Shown: positions 1 through 9,196, counted from the first letter of the stretch. The stretch is 64,000 bases of DNA from Gilliamella sp. wkB112 (GCF_001690685.1 NZ_LZGL01000007.1:62001-126000); one strand, 5' to 3'. Made by a program: numbers and translations. The notes: a model not told the origin generated them from the sequence alone.

Positions 1-1138
1 TTTTATTGGTTAGTCTAGCCATTTCACCTAAATGTGGTGTCACAATCACTGTAGATTCGGTTTGAGTTAGTAATTTTAAATCTTGTGCTAAAATATTAAG
101 CCCATCAGCATCGATAATAACTGGGATCTTAGCCTGTTTGAGAACGGTTGATAGAATCTTATGAGTATTATCAGATACTCCGATACCTGGACCAATCACA
201 ATAACGGATGCCCAGTTAATGACTTCGTCAAGTTGAGCTTTATCAATTTGATTAGAGATATAAGTGGTTAGTAAAGCTTCTGGTAATTGATTAAGTAAAA
301 TATTACGATTACATTCTGGTGTGTAAATGCGCACTAACCCAGCCCCAGTTCGGTAAGCGGCTTTAGCGGCAAGAAAAGCAGCACCACTTATATTTTCCGA
401 TCCCGCAATAACCAACACTTTTCCAAAACTACCTTTATTAGAATAGTTACTTCTGTTAGGTAACAAATTAATTAATGTATCAGCTGTATACGTATAATAG
501 TCAGGAAGTTCGTCAGCATATATACCTATGTCAGCAATATGTATATCACCAGCAAATTCAGTACCAGGATAAAGTACTAATCCTATTTTTTTATAAGCAA
601 AAGTTACCGTCTGCTTAGCTTTAACTGCTATACCTAGTATTTTTCCAGTATCCGCCGAAATACCCGAAGGAATATCAATTGACAATACATCTGCTCGGCT
701 TTGATTGATTAATTGAATAATATGATAAAAATCACCACTAATGGTACGATCTAAGCCAATACCAAAGATAGCATCGACTATGGTGGTATAGCCAGTAAAA
801 GAGTCAGATAATGAAGTAGTTATTGGTATCTCATAATGTTGAGCAATTTTTATTTGTTGTAATGTTTCTGGAGAACAATGATTGGGATTACCAACAAAAT
901 AAATTACTACACTAATTTGTTTTAATTTAAGTAAACGAGCAACAGCTACACCATCGCCGCCATTATTACCATAACCGCAAACTACAGCAACTTTATGCAA
1001 ATCAAATTGACCTGTGTTAAGTTGTTCAATCACAGCTAAAGCTGCTCTTTCCATTAAAACCATGGAAGGTATACCCACCTTTTGAGATGTATAAGTATCG
1101 TAATGCTTCATTTCTGACGAGGTAACTAAGTATTGCAT
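1..1138 (-). CDS. nnr: Bifunctional NAD(P)H-hydrate epimerase / ADP-dependent NAD(P)H-hydrate dehydratase (partial, 3' end outside window)
   Basis: This gene repairs damaged nicotinamide cofactors: the N-terminal YjeF domain epimerises NAD(P)HX and the C-terminal ribokinase-like domain dehydrates S-NAD(P)HX using ADP. I translated the minus strand from the ATG at 1138, which has a strong GGAGG site just upstream. The N-terminal domain shows the GYGNNGGDG loop and, later, DIPSGISADTG. The C-terminal domain begins near residue 220 and shows GSENISGAAFLAAKAAYRTGAG, followed by the conserved INADGL-type segment (here IDADGLN) and TPHLGEMARL. The reading frame is open to base 1, so roughly the last quarter of the protein is missing because of the window edge, not because of a mutation. 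It is followed upstream in the same direction by mpl, recJ, dsbC and xerD. Confidence 0.9.
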   Translation of the reverse strand, partial: MQYLVTSSEMKHYDTYTSQKVGIPSMVLMERAALAVIEQLNTGQFDLHKVAVVCGYGNNGGDGVAVARLLKLKQISVVIYFVGNPNHCSPETLQQIKIAQHYEIPITTSLSDSFTGYTTIVDAIFGIGLDRTISGDFYHIIQLINQSRADVLSIDIPSGISADTGKILGIAVKAKQTVTFAYKKIGLVLYPGTEFAGDIHIADIGIYADELPDYYTYTADTLINLLPNRSNYSNKGSFGKVLVIAGSENISGAAFLAAKAAYRTGAGLVRIYTPECNRNILLNQLPEALLTTYISNQIDKAQLDEVINWASVIVIGPGIGVSDNTHKILSTVLKQAKIPVIIDADGLNILAQDLKLLTQTESTVIVTPHLGEMARLTNK

Positions 1139-1215
1139 TACAACCTCCTTCCTTAAAAGGTATATATTTAATATGACAAGCACACACTTATCGACTTGTC
1201 ATTTGGGCAGCGGCA

Positions 1216-2607
1216 TCAAATAATCTGATCTTTATCTCGGGATTTAGTTTGCTGTTTTTTCAGACTTTCTAAAATTTTCTTATGAATACCACCAAAACCA
1301 CCATTACTCATAATTAAAATCGCATCGGTAGGCCGAGTTGCTTTAGTAATCATTTCCACTAACAAATCAATATCACCAGACCAATAAGCTGGTTGAATAC
1401 AAGCATCAACTACATCAGCAACTAACCAAGGTAATTGTTCAGGTTGGAAAATAAAAATCTCATCAGCACGCCCAAGTGATGGTGCCAGCTCGCCTTTTGA
1501 AATACCTAACTTCATAGTATTTGAACGTGGTTCAAGTACAGCTAAAATGCGGCGATTAGCACCAATTTTGCTACGAAGAGCTTCTAAAGTGGCTAAAATT
1601 GCAGTTGGATGATGTGCAAAGTCATCATAAATTTCAATATTATTTACTTCACCATAAAGTTCTAAGCGTCGTTTAGCATTAACAAATGAACCAAGTGCTA
1701 GGCAGGCATCAGCAGGTTGAATACCAACATTATGTGCTGCTGCAATTGCCATTAAGGCATTATGCATATTATGTTCACCAACTAATGAATATTGGACTTC
1801 ACCAACTTTTTTACTATTGAGATAGACTGCAAAGTGGCTAGCATCATTATTGATTCGTTGAGCTTGCCAACCAATTTCAGATTCGGTAAATGCTTGTTCG
1901 CTCCAACAACCTTTAGCCAATACTTGTTTTAAATTGACATCTTCTTGTGGCGAAATAATTAAGCCTTTACTTGGTACTAAGCGAACTAGGTGATGAAATT
2001 GTTTTTGAATTGAACTAAGATCATCAAAAATGTCAGCATGATCAAATTCTAGATTATTCATTACTAAGGTTTTGGGGCAGTAGTGCATAAATTTTGAGCG
2101 CTTATCAAAGAATGAACAGTCGTATTCATCAGCTTCAATAACAAAAAAATTACCTTCACCTAATCGAGCAGAAACCTTAAAATTACCAGGTACACCACCA
2201 ATAACAAAGCCTTGTTTATATCCTTGTTGCTCTAAAATCCAGTTGATCATTCCTGCAGTGGTTGTTTTACCATGGGTACCAGCAACTGCGATAACCCAAC
2301 GTTCACGTAATACATTATCATGTAACCATTGAGGGGCAGAGATATAAGGAATATTCTTATCAAGAATATATTCAATGCAAGGGTTGCCTCTTGATAAAGC
2401 ATTACCAATAATCACTAAATCAGGGCTAGGGTTAAGTTGAGAAGGATCATAACCTTCGATGATATCCACTTTTTCTTGTTGTAATAAAGTACTCATTGGC
2501 GGATAAACATTTTTATCTGAACCCGTTACCTTGTAACCTAGCGAGCGGGCTATTAATGCGATTCCTGCCATAAACGTGCCACAAATCCCTAGAATATGAA
2601 TATGCAT
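1216..2607 (-). CDS. mpl: UDP-N-acetylmuramate:L-alanyl-gamma-D-glutamyl-meso-diaminopimelate ligase
   Basis: Mpl recycles cell-wall peptide by ligating the murein tripeptide to UDP-MurNAc in the cytoplasm. The 463-residue length is normal for the family. The N-terminal Rossmann-like segment opens with HILGICGTFMAG, the Mur-ligase ATP loop GTHGKTT lies at residues 110-116, and EADEYDCSFFD and the C-terminal Mur-ligase domain with DDFAHHPTAI follow. The DDFAHHPTAI motif and the short N-terminus separate Mpl from MurC, its closest relative. It lies on the same strand between recJ and nnr; in E. coli mpl is not next to recJ, so this neighbourhood is a lineage-specific arrangement. Confidence 0.93.
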   Translation of the reverse strand: MHIHILGICGTFMAGIALIARSLGYKVTGSDKNVYPPMSTLLQQEKVDIIEGYDPSQLNPSPDLVIIGNALSRGNPCIEYILDKNIPYISAPQWLHDNVLRERWVIAVAGTHGKTTTAGMINWILEQQGYKQGFVIGGVPGNFKVSARLGEGNFFVIEADEYDCSFFDKRSKFMHYCPKTLVMNNLEFDHADIFDDLSSIQKQFHHLVRLVPSKGLIISPQEDVNLKQVLAKGCWSEQAFTESEIGWQAQRINNDASHFAVYLNSKKVGEVQYSLVGEHNMHNALMAIAAAHNVGIQPADACLALGSFVNAKRRLELYGEVNNIEIYDDFAHHPTAILATLEALRSKIGANRRILAVLEPRSNTMKLGISKGELAPSLGRADEIFIFQPEQLPWLVADVVDACIQPAYWSGDIDLLVEMITKATRPTDAILIMSNGGFGGIHKKILESLKKQQTKSRDKDQII

Positions 2608-2635
2608 TTTTAGTCCTTAGTTTTGTATAAATATT

Positions 2636-2662
2636 TATTATTAATTATTAATTATTAATTAT
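2636..2662. repeat. Short tandem heptamer repeat (TTAATTA-type)
   Basis: About three and a half copies of a 7-base AT unit (ATTATTA/TTAATTA in phase) lie in the 135-bp gap between recJ and mpl, upstream of the mpl start. It reads as a simple-sequence tract that could vary in copy number by slippage. Confidence 0.6.
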
Positions 2663-2742
2663 ATCTTGTTAATGCGTTAGTTGTTAATCCGCAATTTGAT
2701 GTAATTTGAGGATGTTAAGAAATTATAATCGATTTTTATTGC

Positions 2743-4479
2743 TTAAGCGATAGGCCATACATGCTTAATCAGCAGTTTAGCAGATTGGTTACCTCGAAAT
2801 TCGTTTACATCTAAATGATATACAATTTTTATATTTTTTATTGATTGATCCGGCCATTCCGAATGATTAACATTGAAATATACACCTTCAATTAGCGGTC
2901 CACCGTTTTTAGGTTCTAAAATCAAACTAAGATGCTTTTCTGCAAATATTCTTTGTTGATGAATAATAAATTCTCCATCGAAAATAGGTTCAGAAAACCC
3001 TTCTCCCCAAGGTCCAAATTCTTTTAACTGCTTAGCTATTATATAATTTAAATCGTGGCTATCGACTTCTCCATCTGTTTCAATAACCTGCTGAAGTAAA
3101 TCAGGGTTTATACGATTGTTTACCAATGTTTCAATACAGGTTTTAAAAGATTCCAATTTTTCTTCAAGAATAGTAAGTCCCGCAGCCATTGCATGCCCAC
3201 CAAAGCTTACTATTAAATCGGGATATTGTTGATTAAGTTCTTCTAATAAATCACGTAAATGAACGCCTGGAATTGAGCGACCAGATCCTTTTAAAAAACC
3301 ATCTTGTGTTGAGGCAAACGAAATCACCGGACGATAGTATTTGTCTTTTAAGCGGGCGGATAAAATACCGATGATACCTTGATGCCATTCTGGGTGATAA
3401 ACTACTAATAAATTTGGGATAGTTGTTTGTTCTTTTTCGACTTTTTGGATAAAAGATAATGCTTCTTTATGCATGGTTTGTTCAATCAATTTACGATCAT
3501 TATTAAGAATATCAAGATCGGTCGCCATTTTGATTGCTAATTGATAATTTTCGCAGAGTAGTAATTCAACTCCAAGTGACATGTTATCCATACGTCCGGC
3601 TGCATTTAATCTTGGCGCAATATAAAATGCCAAATCAGTTGCGGTAAATGATAATGCATCTCTTTTTGCTAATTGTAATAAGGCTCTTATACCATCACAA
3701 CAGTAACCGCTGCGGATTCTATTTACCCCTTGATGAACTAATATTCGATTATTATGATCAAGTTTGACTACATCAGCAATAGTGCCTAAAGCAACCAGAT
3801 CTAATAAATTAGCGATATTATATTCAGGTAAATTATTATCAACAAACCAATTCTCTTGTCGTAATTTTGCCCGTAATGCAGACATAAAATAAAAGGCTAC
3901 ACCTACACCGGCTAAGTGTTTAGACGGAAAAGTGCAATTGGGTAAATTAGGATTTATTATGGCATCTGCTACAGGTAATTTTTCTGGGCACAAATGATGA
4001 TCAGTAATAATGACTGTTAAATTAGCTTGTTTAGCAAACTCTACTGCTTCAATAGCTGAAATACCATTATCGACGGTAATAATAAGATCAGTTTTTTGCA
4101 GGAGTGCTTTCTTTACTACAGCAATACTTAATCCATAACCATCTTCAAATCTATCCGGAATGATATAATCGACCCAATGACATCCCATTGTTCGCAATGC
4201 TTTGACTGTTAGAGCTGTACTGGTTGCACCATCAGTATCGAAATCGCCAACGATCATAATCCGTTGTTTATTTTTCATGGCTAAATAAAGAATTTCGACC
4301 GCATCCTCTGTGCCATGTAATGTATCATAATTGCATAAATTACGCGTACTATAATCAAGCTCTTGCATGGATTTAATCCCACGTAAAGCATAAATTCGTT
4401 GCAATAATAACGGAATATCTTTTGATAACTCGGGAAAAGATTCGGGTAATTTTCGCCGTAATAATTTATTCTTATTCAT
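2743..4479 (-). CDS. recJ: Single-stranded-DNA-specific 5'-3' exonuclease RecJ
   Basis: RecJ degrades single-stranded DNA 5' to 3' in recombination and mismatch repair. At 578 residues it matches the E. coli protein (577). DHH-superfamily metal-binding motifs are in order: GDFDTDGATS (residues 78-87), TVDNGIS (135-141) and TDHH (159-162), followed by the DHHA1 domain containing the SFGGHAMAAGL-type motif near residue 430. The usual motif I is DFDADG; here the central Ala is Thr while all aspartates are kept, so activity is probably unaffected. It lies downstream of dsbC in the order xerD-dsbC-recJ, as in enterobacteria, but without the following prfB-lysS. Confidence 0.94.
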   Translation of the reverse strand: MNKNKLLRRKLPESFPELSKDIPLLLQRIYALRGIKSMQELDYSTRNLCNYDTLHGTEDAVEILYLAMKNKQRIMIVGDFDTDGATSTALTVKALRTMGCHWVDYIIPDRFEDGYGLSIAVVKKALLQKTDLIITVDNGISAIEAVEFAKQANLTVIITDHHLCPEKLPVADAIINPNLPNCTFPSKHLAGVGVAFYFMSALRAKLRQENWFVDNNLPEYNIANLLDLVALGTIADVVKLDHNNRILVHQGVNRIRSGYCCDGIRALLQLAKRDALSFTATDLAFYIAPRLNAAGRMDNMSLGVELLLCENYQLAIKMATDLDILNNDRKLIEQTMHKEALSFIQKVEKEQTTIPNLLVVYHPEWHQGIIGILSARLKDKYYRPVISFASTQDGFLKGSGRSIPGVHLRDLLEELNQQYPDLIVSFGGHAMAAGLTILEEKLESFKTCIETLVNNRINPDLLQQVIETDGEVDSHDLNYIIAKQLKEFGPWGEGFSEPIFDGEFIIHQQRIFAEKHLSLILEPKNGGPLIEGVYFNVNHSEWPDQSIKNIKIVYHLDVNEFRGNQSAKLLIKHVWPIA

Positions 4480-4490
4480 ATTTTAAATGC

Positions 4491-4506
4491 TAGCGCATTT
4501 GCGCTA
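4491..4506. terminator. Perfect hairpin between dsbC and recJ
   Basis: TAGCGCA and TGCGCTA form a 7-bp GC-rich stem with a 2-3 base loop in the 80-bp gap between dsbC and recJ. There is no clear U-run on the minus strand, so it may be a weak or attenuating stop, or an mRNA-stabilising or processing hairpin inside the xerD-dsbC-recJ operon. Confidence 0.45.
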
Positions 4507-4559
4507 ACATAAATTTTAATATTAAGTTTAAATTTCAATTTAAATGTATTAGTTAAATA

Positions 4560-5258
4560 CTATTTAGATGGATTTTTATTTAAAGCATCAAGTAATTTGT
4601 CGGCGGGTACATATCCTGAAATCAGTTGACCATTTGGTAAAATAATTGCCGGGGTACCACTAATACCGAGTTGTTTACCAACATTAAATTGTTGTTTTAC
4701 GTAAGGAACCATACTATTTGCTGGTGAAATAGTATTTCCTTTATAGGCATTTTCAAAAGCAGCTTTGCGATTAACCGTACTCCATATTGATTGCATATTT
4801 TTACCTACCTCACTATCAGCTCCTGCACGAGGGAATGCAAAATAGTGTATCGAGATGCCAGCGTCTAAATATTGGTTAATATTTTCATGCAGTAATTTAC
4901 AATAATGGCAGGTATAGTCAGTAAAGACAGATATTACATATTTTTCATTTTTAGCTTGATAAACAATAGCATCTTTATCTATTGATTTGATTAATTTCGC
5001 ATTATCACTATTGGCAATATTTTCAGGTTCATTTCCCTCTAAATTATAAATAGGCCCTTGAGTTAAGTATTTGCCATCATCAGTAACGTAAAAAAGACCA
5101 TCGGGTGTCAGTACTTTTTTTAATCCTTGTACTGGACTATTAGAGATTTTTAAATCTTTAGTACCATAGCCTAATTTGCCTAAAGTTTTGGTAATATCTG
5201 CATTGCTTGCCAATACAGATGTTGAGATTAATGCTAAACCTAAAACTAATTTCTTCAT
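4560..5258 (-). CDS. dsbC: Periplasmic thiol:disulfide isomerase DsbC
   Basis: DsbC shuffles wrong disulfides in the periplasm as a V-shaped dimer kept reduced by DsbD. The 232-residue protein has a signal peptide (KKLVLGLALISTSVLASNA, cleaved near residue 18), an N-terminal dimerisation domain and a thioredoxin-like domain with the redox pair C117-H-Y-C120 and the cis-Pro loop SGTPA. Two things are unusual. The active site is CHYC and not the enterobacterial CGYC. Those two are also the only cysteines: the second, structural disulfide of E. coli DsbC (Cys141-Cys163) is absent, with Ser at both equivalent positions (MQSIWS and SPANS). It sits between xerD and recJ in the conserved operon. Confidence 0.92.
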   Translation of the reverse strand: MKKLVLGLALISTSVLASNADITKTLGKLGYGTKDLKISNSPVQGLKKVLTPDGLFYVTDDGKYLTQGPIYNLEGNEPENIANSDNAKLIKSIDKDAIVYQAKNEKYVISVFTDYTCHYCKLLHENINQYLDAGISIHYFAFPRAGADSEVGKNMQSIWSTVNRKAAFENAYKGNTISPANSMVPYVKQQFNVGKQLGISGTPAIILPNGQLISGYVPADKLLDALNKNPSK

Positions 5259-5283
5259 TCAATAATCCTTAATAATATGAGCG

Positions 5284-6198
5284 TTATGCTCGAGGATGAT
5301 GTTTACGATGTAACTGTTTTAACCTTTCAGTAGCTACATGTGTATAGATTTGTGTAGTAGATAAACTACTATGACCTAATAACATTTGTACCACACGTAA
5401 ATCTGCCCCATGATTAAGCAGATGAGTTGCAAAAGCATGGCGTAAAACATGAGGTGAAAGTGCTTCAATATTAATGCCCGTTAGTATGGCATAATATTTT
5501 ATTCGATGCCAGAACGTCTGTCTTGTCATTTTTTTACCTAATCTACTAGGGAAAAGAGCGTCAATTGGACCATTTTTAAGTAGATCATTTCGAGCATATT
5601 TAAAAAAATACTCAAGCCAATAAACTGCTTCTTCACCTAAGGGCACCAAACGTTCTTTATTACCTTTACCGATTACTCTCACTACACCTTGGCGTAAACT
5701 GATATCACTAATTTCCAAATTGACCAATTCAGAAACGCGTAATCCAGTTGCATATAGTACTTCTAACATTGCTTTATCTCGAGTTTCAATGGGATCTTCA
5801 ATATTAGGTGATTCCAGCAATGCTCCTACTTGGGATTCCGTCAAATCTTTGGGTAGTTTTTTAGGTAACTTAGGTGATGATAACGCTGCAGATGGATCAT
5901 CGGTGCGATAATTTTCTTGGTATAAATATTGAAAAAAACGTTTAGTTGCACTCAGTAAACGGGCAGAACTACTGGCTTTATAGCCATTTTTTACTCTTTG
6001 CATTAAAAAATCTTGTAAATGCAATGTTTGACAGTTGAGACAAGTAACTTTTTGGTGTAGTAAGAATAAACATAACGCAAATAGATCTAGTTTATATGAT
6101 TCAATGGTATTTTCCGCAAGATTACGTTCTAACCATAATGAATCAAGAAACTGTTCAATCAGCATTTTATCCGCTGGTAATATATTATTTCCTGACAT
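5284..6198 (-). CDS. xerD: Tyrosine recombinase XerD (chromosome dimer resolution)
   Basis: XerD acts with XerC and FtsK at dif to resolve chromosome dimers. The 304-residue protein has an N-terminal SAM-like core-binding domain (about 10-100) and a C-terminal catalytic domain with the full set of residues: R154 (ATGLRVSEL), K178 (GKGNKERLVPL), H250 and R253 (HVLRHAFATHLL), H276 (LLGHSSLSTT) and the nucleophile Y285 (TQIYTHV). It heads the xerD-dsbC-recJ order. Its distance from any mobile element and this synteny favour housekeeping XerD over an integrase. A copy of the dispersed 43-bp repeat points towards it from about 150 bp upstream. Confidence 0.95.
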   Translation of the reverse strand: MSGNNILPADKMLIEQFLDSLWLERNLAENTIESYKLDLFALCLFLLHQKVTCLNCQTLHLQDFLMQRVKNGYKASSSARLLSATKRFFQYLYQENYRTDDPSAALSSPKLPKKLPKDLTESQVGALLESPNIEDPIETRDKAMLEVLYATGLRVSELVNLEISDISLRQGVVRVIGKGNKERLVPLGEEAVYWLEYFFKYARNDLLKNGPIDALFPSRLGKKMTRQTFWHRIKYYAILTGINIEALSPHVLRHAFATHLLNHGADLRVVQMLLGHSSLSTTQIYTHVATERLKQLHRKHHPRA

Positions 6199-6347
6199 TA
6201 AAAATTATCTCAACCTTTAAACAATTATTTATATTATATACTATGTAATAGTAATAAGTTGCAGTTTCCTGAGATGTTAATAAGGTGTAACTAATGTATA
6301 GTAATTTTTGTGTTACTAAGATTAATACCTATTACAAGTAAATATAA

Positions 6348-6390
6348 TTAACACTAAAACGTATAGCACTCCTGAAACTTCTTTACATAA
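6348..6390 (-). repeat. Dispersed intergenic repeat, copy A
   Basis: On the minus strand this copy reads TTATGTAAAGAAGTTTCAGG, then AGTGCTATACGTTTTAG, then TGTTAA. It aligns without gaps with four other intergenic copies (B-E) in this window. It points towards xerD (start 150 bp away) and lies in the divergent gap between xerD and the Pr6Pr gene. Confidence 0.75.
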
Positions 6391-6452
6391 GCATTATTAA
6401 AGAATGACATAATAACTTATTAATATAATATGTGTTTTTTTTTATTCACTAT

Positions 6453-6464
6453 ATACTATAGTAT
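6453..6464. promoter_or_regulatory. 12-bp palindrome upstream of the Pr6Pr-grxB pair
   Basis: ATACTATAGTAT is a perfect palindrome 25 bp before the ATG at 6489. It overlaps plausible -10 sequence (TATACT/TAGTAT) and could be a promoter or an operator. In so AT-rich a region chance is possible. Confidence 0.3.
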
Positions 6465-6488
6465 TAGTTTATTTTTAAAATATTTGTT

Positions 6489-7115
6489 ATGTTTAAACGA
6501 AGTATTAATTTATTTATTGCTCTGTTTGCAATTACTGTTATAGGCGTTGAAAGTTATATTTATTGGCATGTTCAACTGCGCCCTTGGCAACCTTCCACAT
6601 CAATTGGTCGATTAATTTTTTACTATAGCTTTTTTACCGTGTTATCAAATTTTATGTTAGCAATAAGTTGTTTTTGGTTAGCTTTTAATCCTACTTGTAA
6701 TCGGTTTAGTTTTAAAGTTATTCGTTTAAATGGTTTAGTTGGCGTTATCATTACGACATTAGTTTATAATTTGATATTACGGCCGATTCATACTCCCCCT
6801 AATTTAATGTTAACTTTTACTAATGAGAGTTTACATGTAGTGCTTCCTGTTTTAGGACTTCTGAGCTGGTTAATTTGGGGACCGTTTCGACGAATCCATT
6901 TTCGTGTAATAATTGGTTCGCTATTGTCAATGCTTGCTTATGGTGTTTATATTTTTGTTCGAGGTTATTATACTAACCTATATCCATATCCTTTTATAAA
7001 TGTGATACGGGTTGGTTATCCCAAAGCTTTATTCGCTGTATGTATGGTTGTTTTTCTATTTCTTGGTTTAACTTTTATTTTATGGTGTATTGATCATTTA
7101 AGGAAACGCAAATGA
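6489..7115 (+). CDS. Pr6Pr-family six-helix membrane protein
   Basis: A 208-residue integral membrane protein with about six hydrophobic helices and short basic cytoplasmic ends (MFKRS start, LRKRK end). The layout and conserved proline/polar positions (LRPWQPSTSIGRLIFYYSFF; LTFTNESLHVVLPVLGLLSWLIWGP) resemble the Pr6Pr (Pro-6TM-Pro) family of unknown biochemical function. No good Shine-Dalgarno sequence precedes the ATG at 6489, which directly follows an AT-rich promoter-like region. Its stop overlaps the grxB start by 4 bases (ATGA), so the two are translationally coupled. A link to membrane redox stress is only guilt by association. Confidence 0.7.
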   Translation: MFKRSINLFIALFAITVIGVESYIYWHVQLRPWQPSTSIGRLIFYYSFFTVLSNFMLAISCFWLAFNPTCNRFSFKVIRLNGLVGVIITTLVYNLILRPIHTPPNLMLTFTNESLHVVLPVLGLLSWLIWGPFRRIHFRVIIGSLLSMLAYGVYIFVRGYYTNLYPYPFINVIRVGYPKALFAVCMVVFLFLGLTFILWCIDHLRKRK

Positions 7116-7762
7116 AACTATATATTTATGAACACTGTCCTTTTTGTGTAAGAGCTAGAATGATATTTGGCCTTAAAAATATTCCTGTAGAACAACAGGT
7201 ATTGTTAAGTGATGACAGTAAATCACCAATTAGTATGATCGGTGAAAAAATGGTACCAATTTTACAAAAAGATGATGGTAGTTTTATGCCAGAAAGTCTT
7301 GATATTGTTGATTATGTTGATCAGAATTATGGTGGCAAACCTATCTTAACTGATGTTAGTTCATCTGAAATTGCAGAATTAATTAAACAGCTTCAACAGT
7401 ATGATTATCGCCTGGAATGCCCTCGTTATGTAAAAATGAATTTACTAGAATTTACCACTCAAAGTGCTATTAATGATTTTGTAGCAAGTAAAGCAAATAA
7501 AATGCCATCATTTGATGATTGTTTAGCACAATCTGACATATTAATTTCAGAAATAAATAATATTTTTAATAAACTAGAATCACTTATTATTTGCCCAAAT
7601 GCTTGCAATGGGCGCTTGTCTTTAGATGATATTTTATTATTCCCGATATTACGCAATTTGACTTGTGTTAAAGATTTAATTTTTCCAACTAAAATTAAAG
7701 CATATCTTCAAACAGTAGCTAAGCAAAGTAAGGTTGATTTGTTTTTTGATAGGGCGATATAG
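7112..7762 (+). CDS. grxB: Glutaredoxin 2
   Basis: GrxB is the GST-like glutaredoxin that reduces protein and glutathione disulfides with glutathione. The 216-residue length matches the family (about 215). The N-terminal thioredoxin-like half opens with MKLYIYEHCPFC, giving the redox pair C9-P-F-C12; VPIL follows at the cis-Pro position and PESLDIVDYVD at the glutathione site. The C-terminal half is the all-helical Glutaredoxin2_C domain. It overlaps the upstream membrane-protein gene by 4 bp. Ordinary Grx1/Grx3 proteins are less than half this length. Confidence 0.9.
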   Translation: MKLYIYEHCPFCVRARMIFGLKNIPVEQQVLLSDDSKSPISMIGEKMVPILQKDDGSFMPESLDIVDYVDQNYGGKPILTDVSSSEIAELIKQLQQYDYRLECPRYVKMNLLEFTTQSAINDFVASKANKMPSFDDCLAQSDILISEINNIFNKLESLIICPNACNGRLSLDDILLFPILRNLTCVKDLIFPTKIKAYLQTVAKQSKVDLFFDRAI

Positions 7763-7799
7763 TGTGGAAATTAGATATTAATTAATGAGTAAGTATAAA

Positions 7800-7866
7800 G
7801 TTCCGCCGACAAATATCGACGGAACATTGGTAGAGAGAAGGGGAAATAGGAAAACCCTATACTCTC
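7800..7866. terminator. Two hairpins between convergent grxB and lacD
   Basis: GTTCCGCCGA pairs with TCGACGGAAC (7800-7825, one mismatch). A second stem, GAGAG with CTCTC, encloses ATAGG/CCTAT (7833-7866). Both lie in the convergent gap, so they may end transcription from either side, but neither has a good U-run. They could instead be a structured 3' UTR of lacD. Confidence 0.4.
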
Positions 7867-7929
7867 GTCATATTAGTACTTGTCGTAATTAGTAATAAGT
7901 GATAGTTACTCAGACGTAAAAAAGTTTAG

Positions 7930-8970
7930 TTAGTTTCCAAGAATTGGGTCAATCACTTCAATTTTATCTAGCCCACCGTAAATATCATACCATGGAGTGG
8001 CGTATTGTTTTAAGATTTTATTTAGATGTTCAACATTTTCACGGCCAATAGTATCTAACCAATGTAATAATCCATCTTTACCACCTTTAGCATAAGCAGC
8101 TACACCTTCAAACCAAGTGGCTCTACCACCTAAAATACCACTAAATTTAGCACCATTGTCACCAGCAAAAATCAATTCTTCATGGAAAGTTTTGGTTGGT
8201 ACGCCCGCACTTAAATAAATAAAAGGCCTTGTAGCAATATCACTGGCTTGTTTGAAGTAATCAGCAGCTTGTTTTTGTGAATAAACCACAGCATTAGTGT
8301 CATTAAATCCTTCCACATTTTTAAATAGTACCGGAACTTCAACTTTTAAAATATCGATGTAATATTGATCTTTTGTAAACTCTTTAATGGTATTTATAAC
8401 TTTTTGTGGTTTGATTTTGGCAAATTCCGGACTTTTATCATCCGTAATTTCATTATCATATACAATTGGCTCAACAAAAACAGGAATATCAGCCGCTCTG
8501 GCTTCATTACCTAGGCGTTCTAGAAAGGCATGTTTTTTATCTAAAATATCTTGGGGATCATCTGGATTATAATAAACAAGAACTTTTGCGGCATCAGCTC
8601 CTTTTTTCAATAACCGTTTTAAAGAATCTTCAGGTAATATATCTGGTAATCTACCAGGAGTATTGGCATCGTATCCTGTTTTTTCATATGACATTATTAA
8701 GCCAGCATTGCTATTCTTTTTAGCCATACCTTTAAAACCATACTGTTCATCTAACAAAATTGCACTAACATATTTAGTCAATTCTTGTGATACTAACTCT
8801 TTAAATTCATAGACCATCTCTACATTATAACGATCTTTACCAACAGCAGATTCCATCATCTTAACCATAGAACCACGTTGGTCAATTGCTAAAGCTGCAA
8901 TCACACCATCTTGGTTTGACAATTGTTGTAAACGAGTAAATTTGCCACGAGAAATACGTTTTATAGCCAT
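7930..8970 (-). CDS. Class I tagatose-1,6-bisphosphate aldolase family protein (LacD-like)
   Basis: The LacD family cleaves tagatose-1,6-bisphosphate (and often other ketohexose bisphosphates) to DHAP and glyceraldehyde-3-phosphate through a Schiff-base lysine. The 346-residue TIM-barrel protein has the family opening LAIDQRG (residues 27-33) and the DILKVEVP segment, with the probable catalytic lysine at K209. The start ATG at 8970 follows a GGAGAT-type site. It stands alone: no lacA/B/C, PTS or sugar kinase is adjacent, and the neighbour is a divergent MFS carrier. LacD is best known from low-GC Gram-positives, and the relative YihT acts on sulfofructose phosphate, so substrate and origin are both uncertain. 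Confidence 0.82.
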   Translation of the reverse strand: MAIKRISRGKFTRLQQLSNQDGVIAALAIDQRGSMVKMMESAVGKDRYNVEMVYEFKELVSQELTKYVSAILLDEQYGFKGMAKKNSNAGLIMSYEKTGYDANTPGRLPDILPEDSLKRLLKKGADAAKVLVYYNPDDPQDILDKKHAFLERLGNEARAADIPVFVEPIVYDNEITDDKSPEFAKIKPQKVINTIKEFTKDQYYIDILKVEVPVLFKNVEGFNDTNAVVYSQKQAADYFKQASDIATRPFIYLSAGVPTKTFHEELIFAGDNGAKFSGILGGRATWFEGVAAYAKGGKDGLLHWLDTIGRENVEHLNKILKQYATPWYDIYGGLDKIEVIDPILGN

Positions 8971-9196
8971 TTATAGATCTCCAATTTAATATACAGTTTA
9001 TCTATTGTATTTTTTTTGTGCAGATGTTTATTATTCATTTGTGCTAGTTTTAATTTTAAATAACTTTTTAATAACTCAATACTGCCATAGCAATTTCGCT
9101 CATTGTATTTAAATAAGTTAGTTGTATATATCATTTTATTTAATGAATAATTTGCCATTAAAAAAGTAATTTTCTTTTAAAAAAGAGATAGTTTAG

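Noticed and set aside
7785..7892. 35-codon frame from an ATG at 7785
   Set aside because: No ribosome-binding site; it runs through two hairpins that explain the sequence better.
8961..9158. 65-codon minus-strand frame upstream of the LacD-like gene
   Set aside because: It overlaps the start of that gene, is Lys/Asn/Tyr-rich as expected from AT-rich noncoding DNA, and covers the divergent promoter region.
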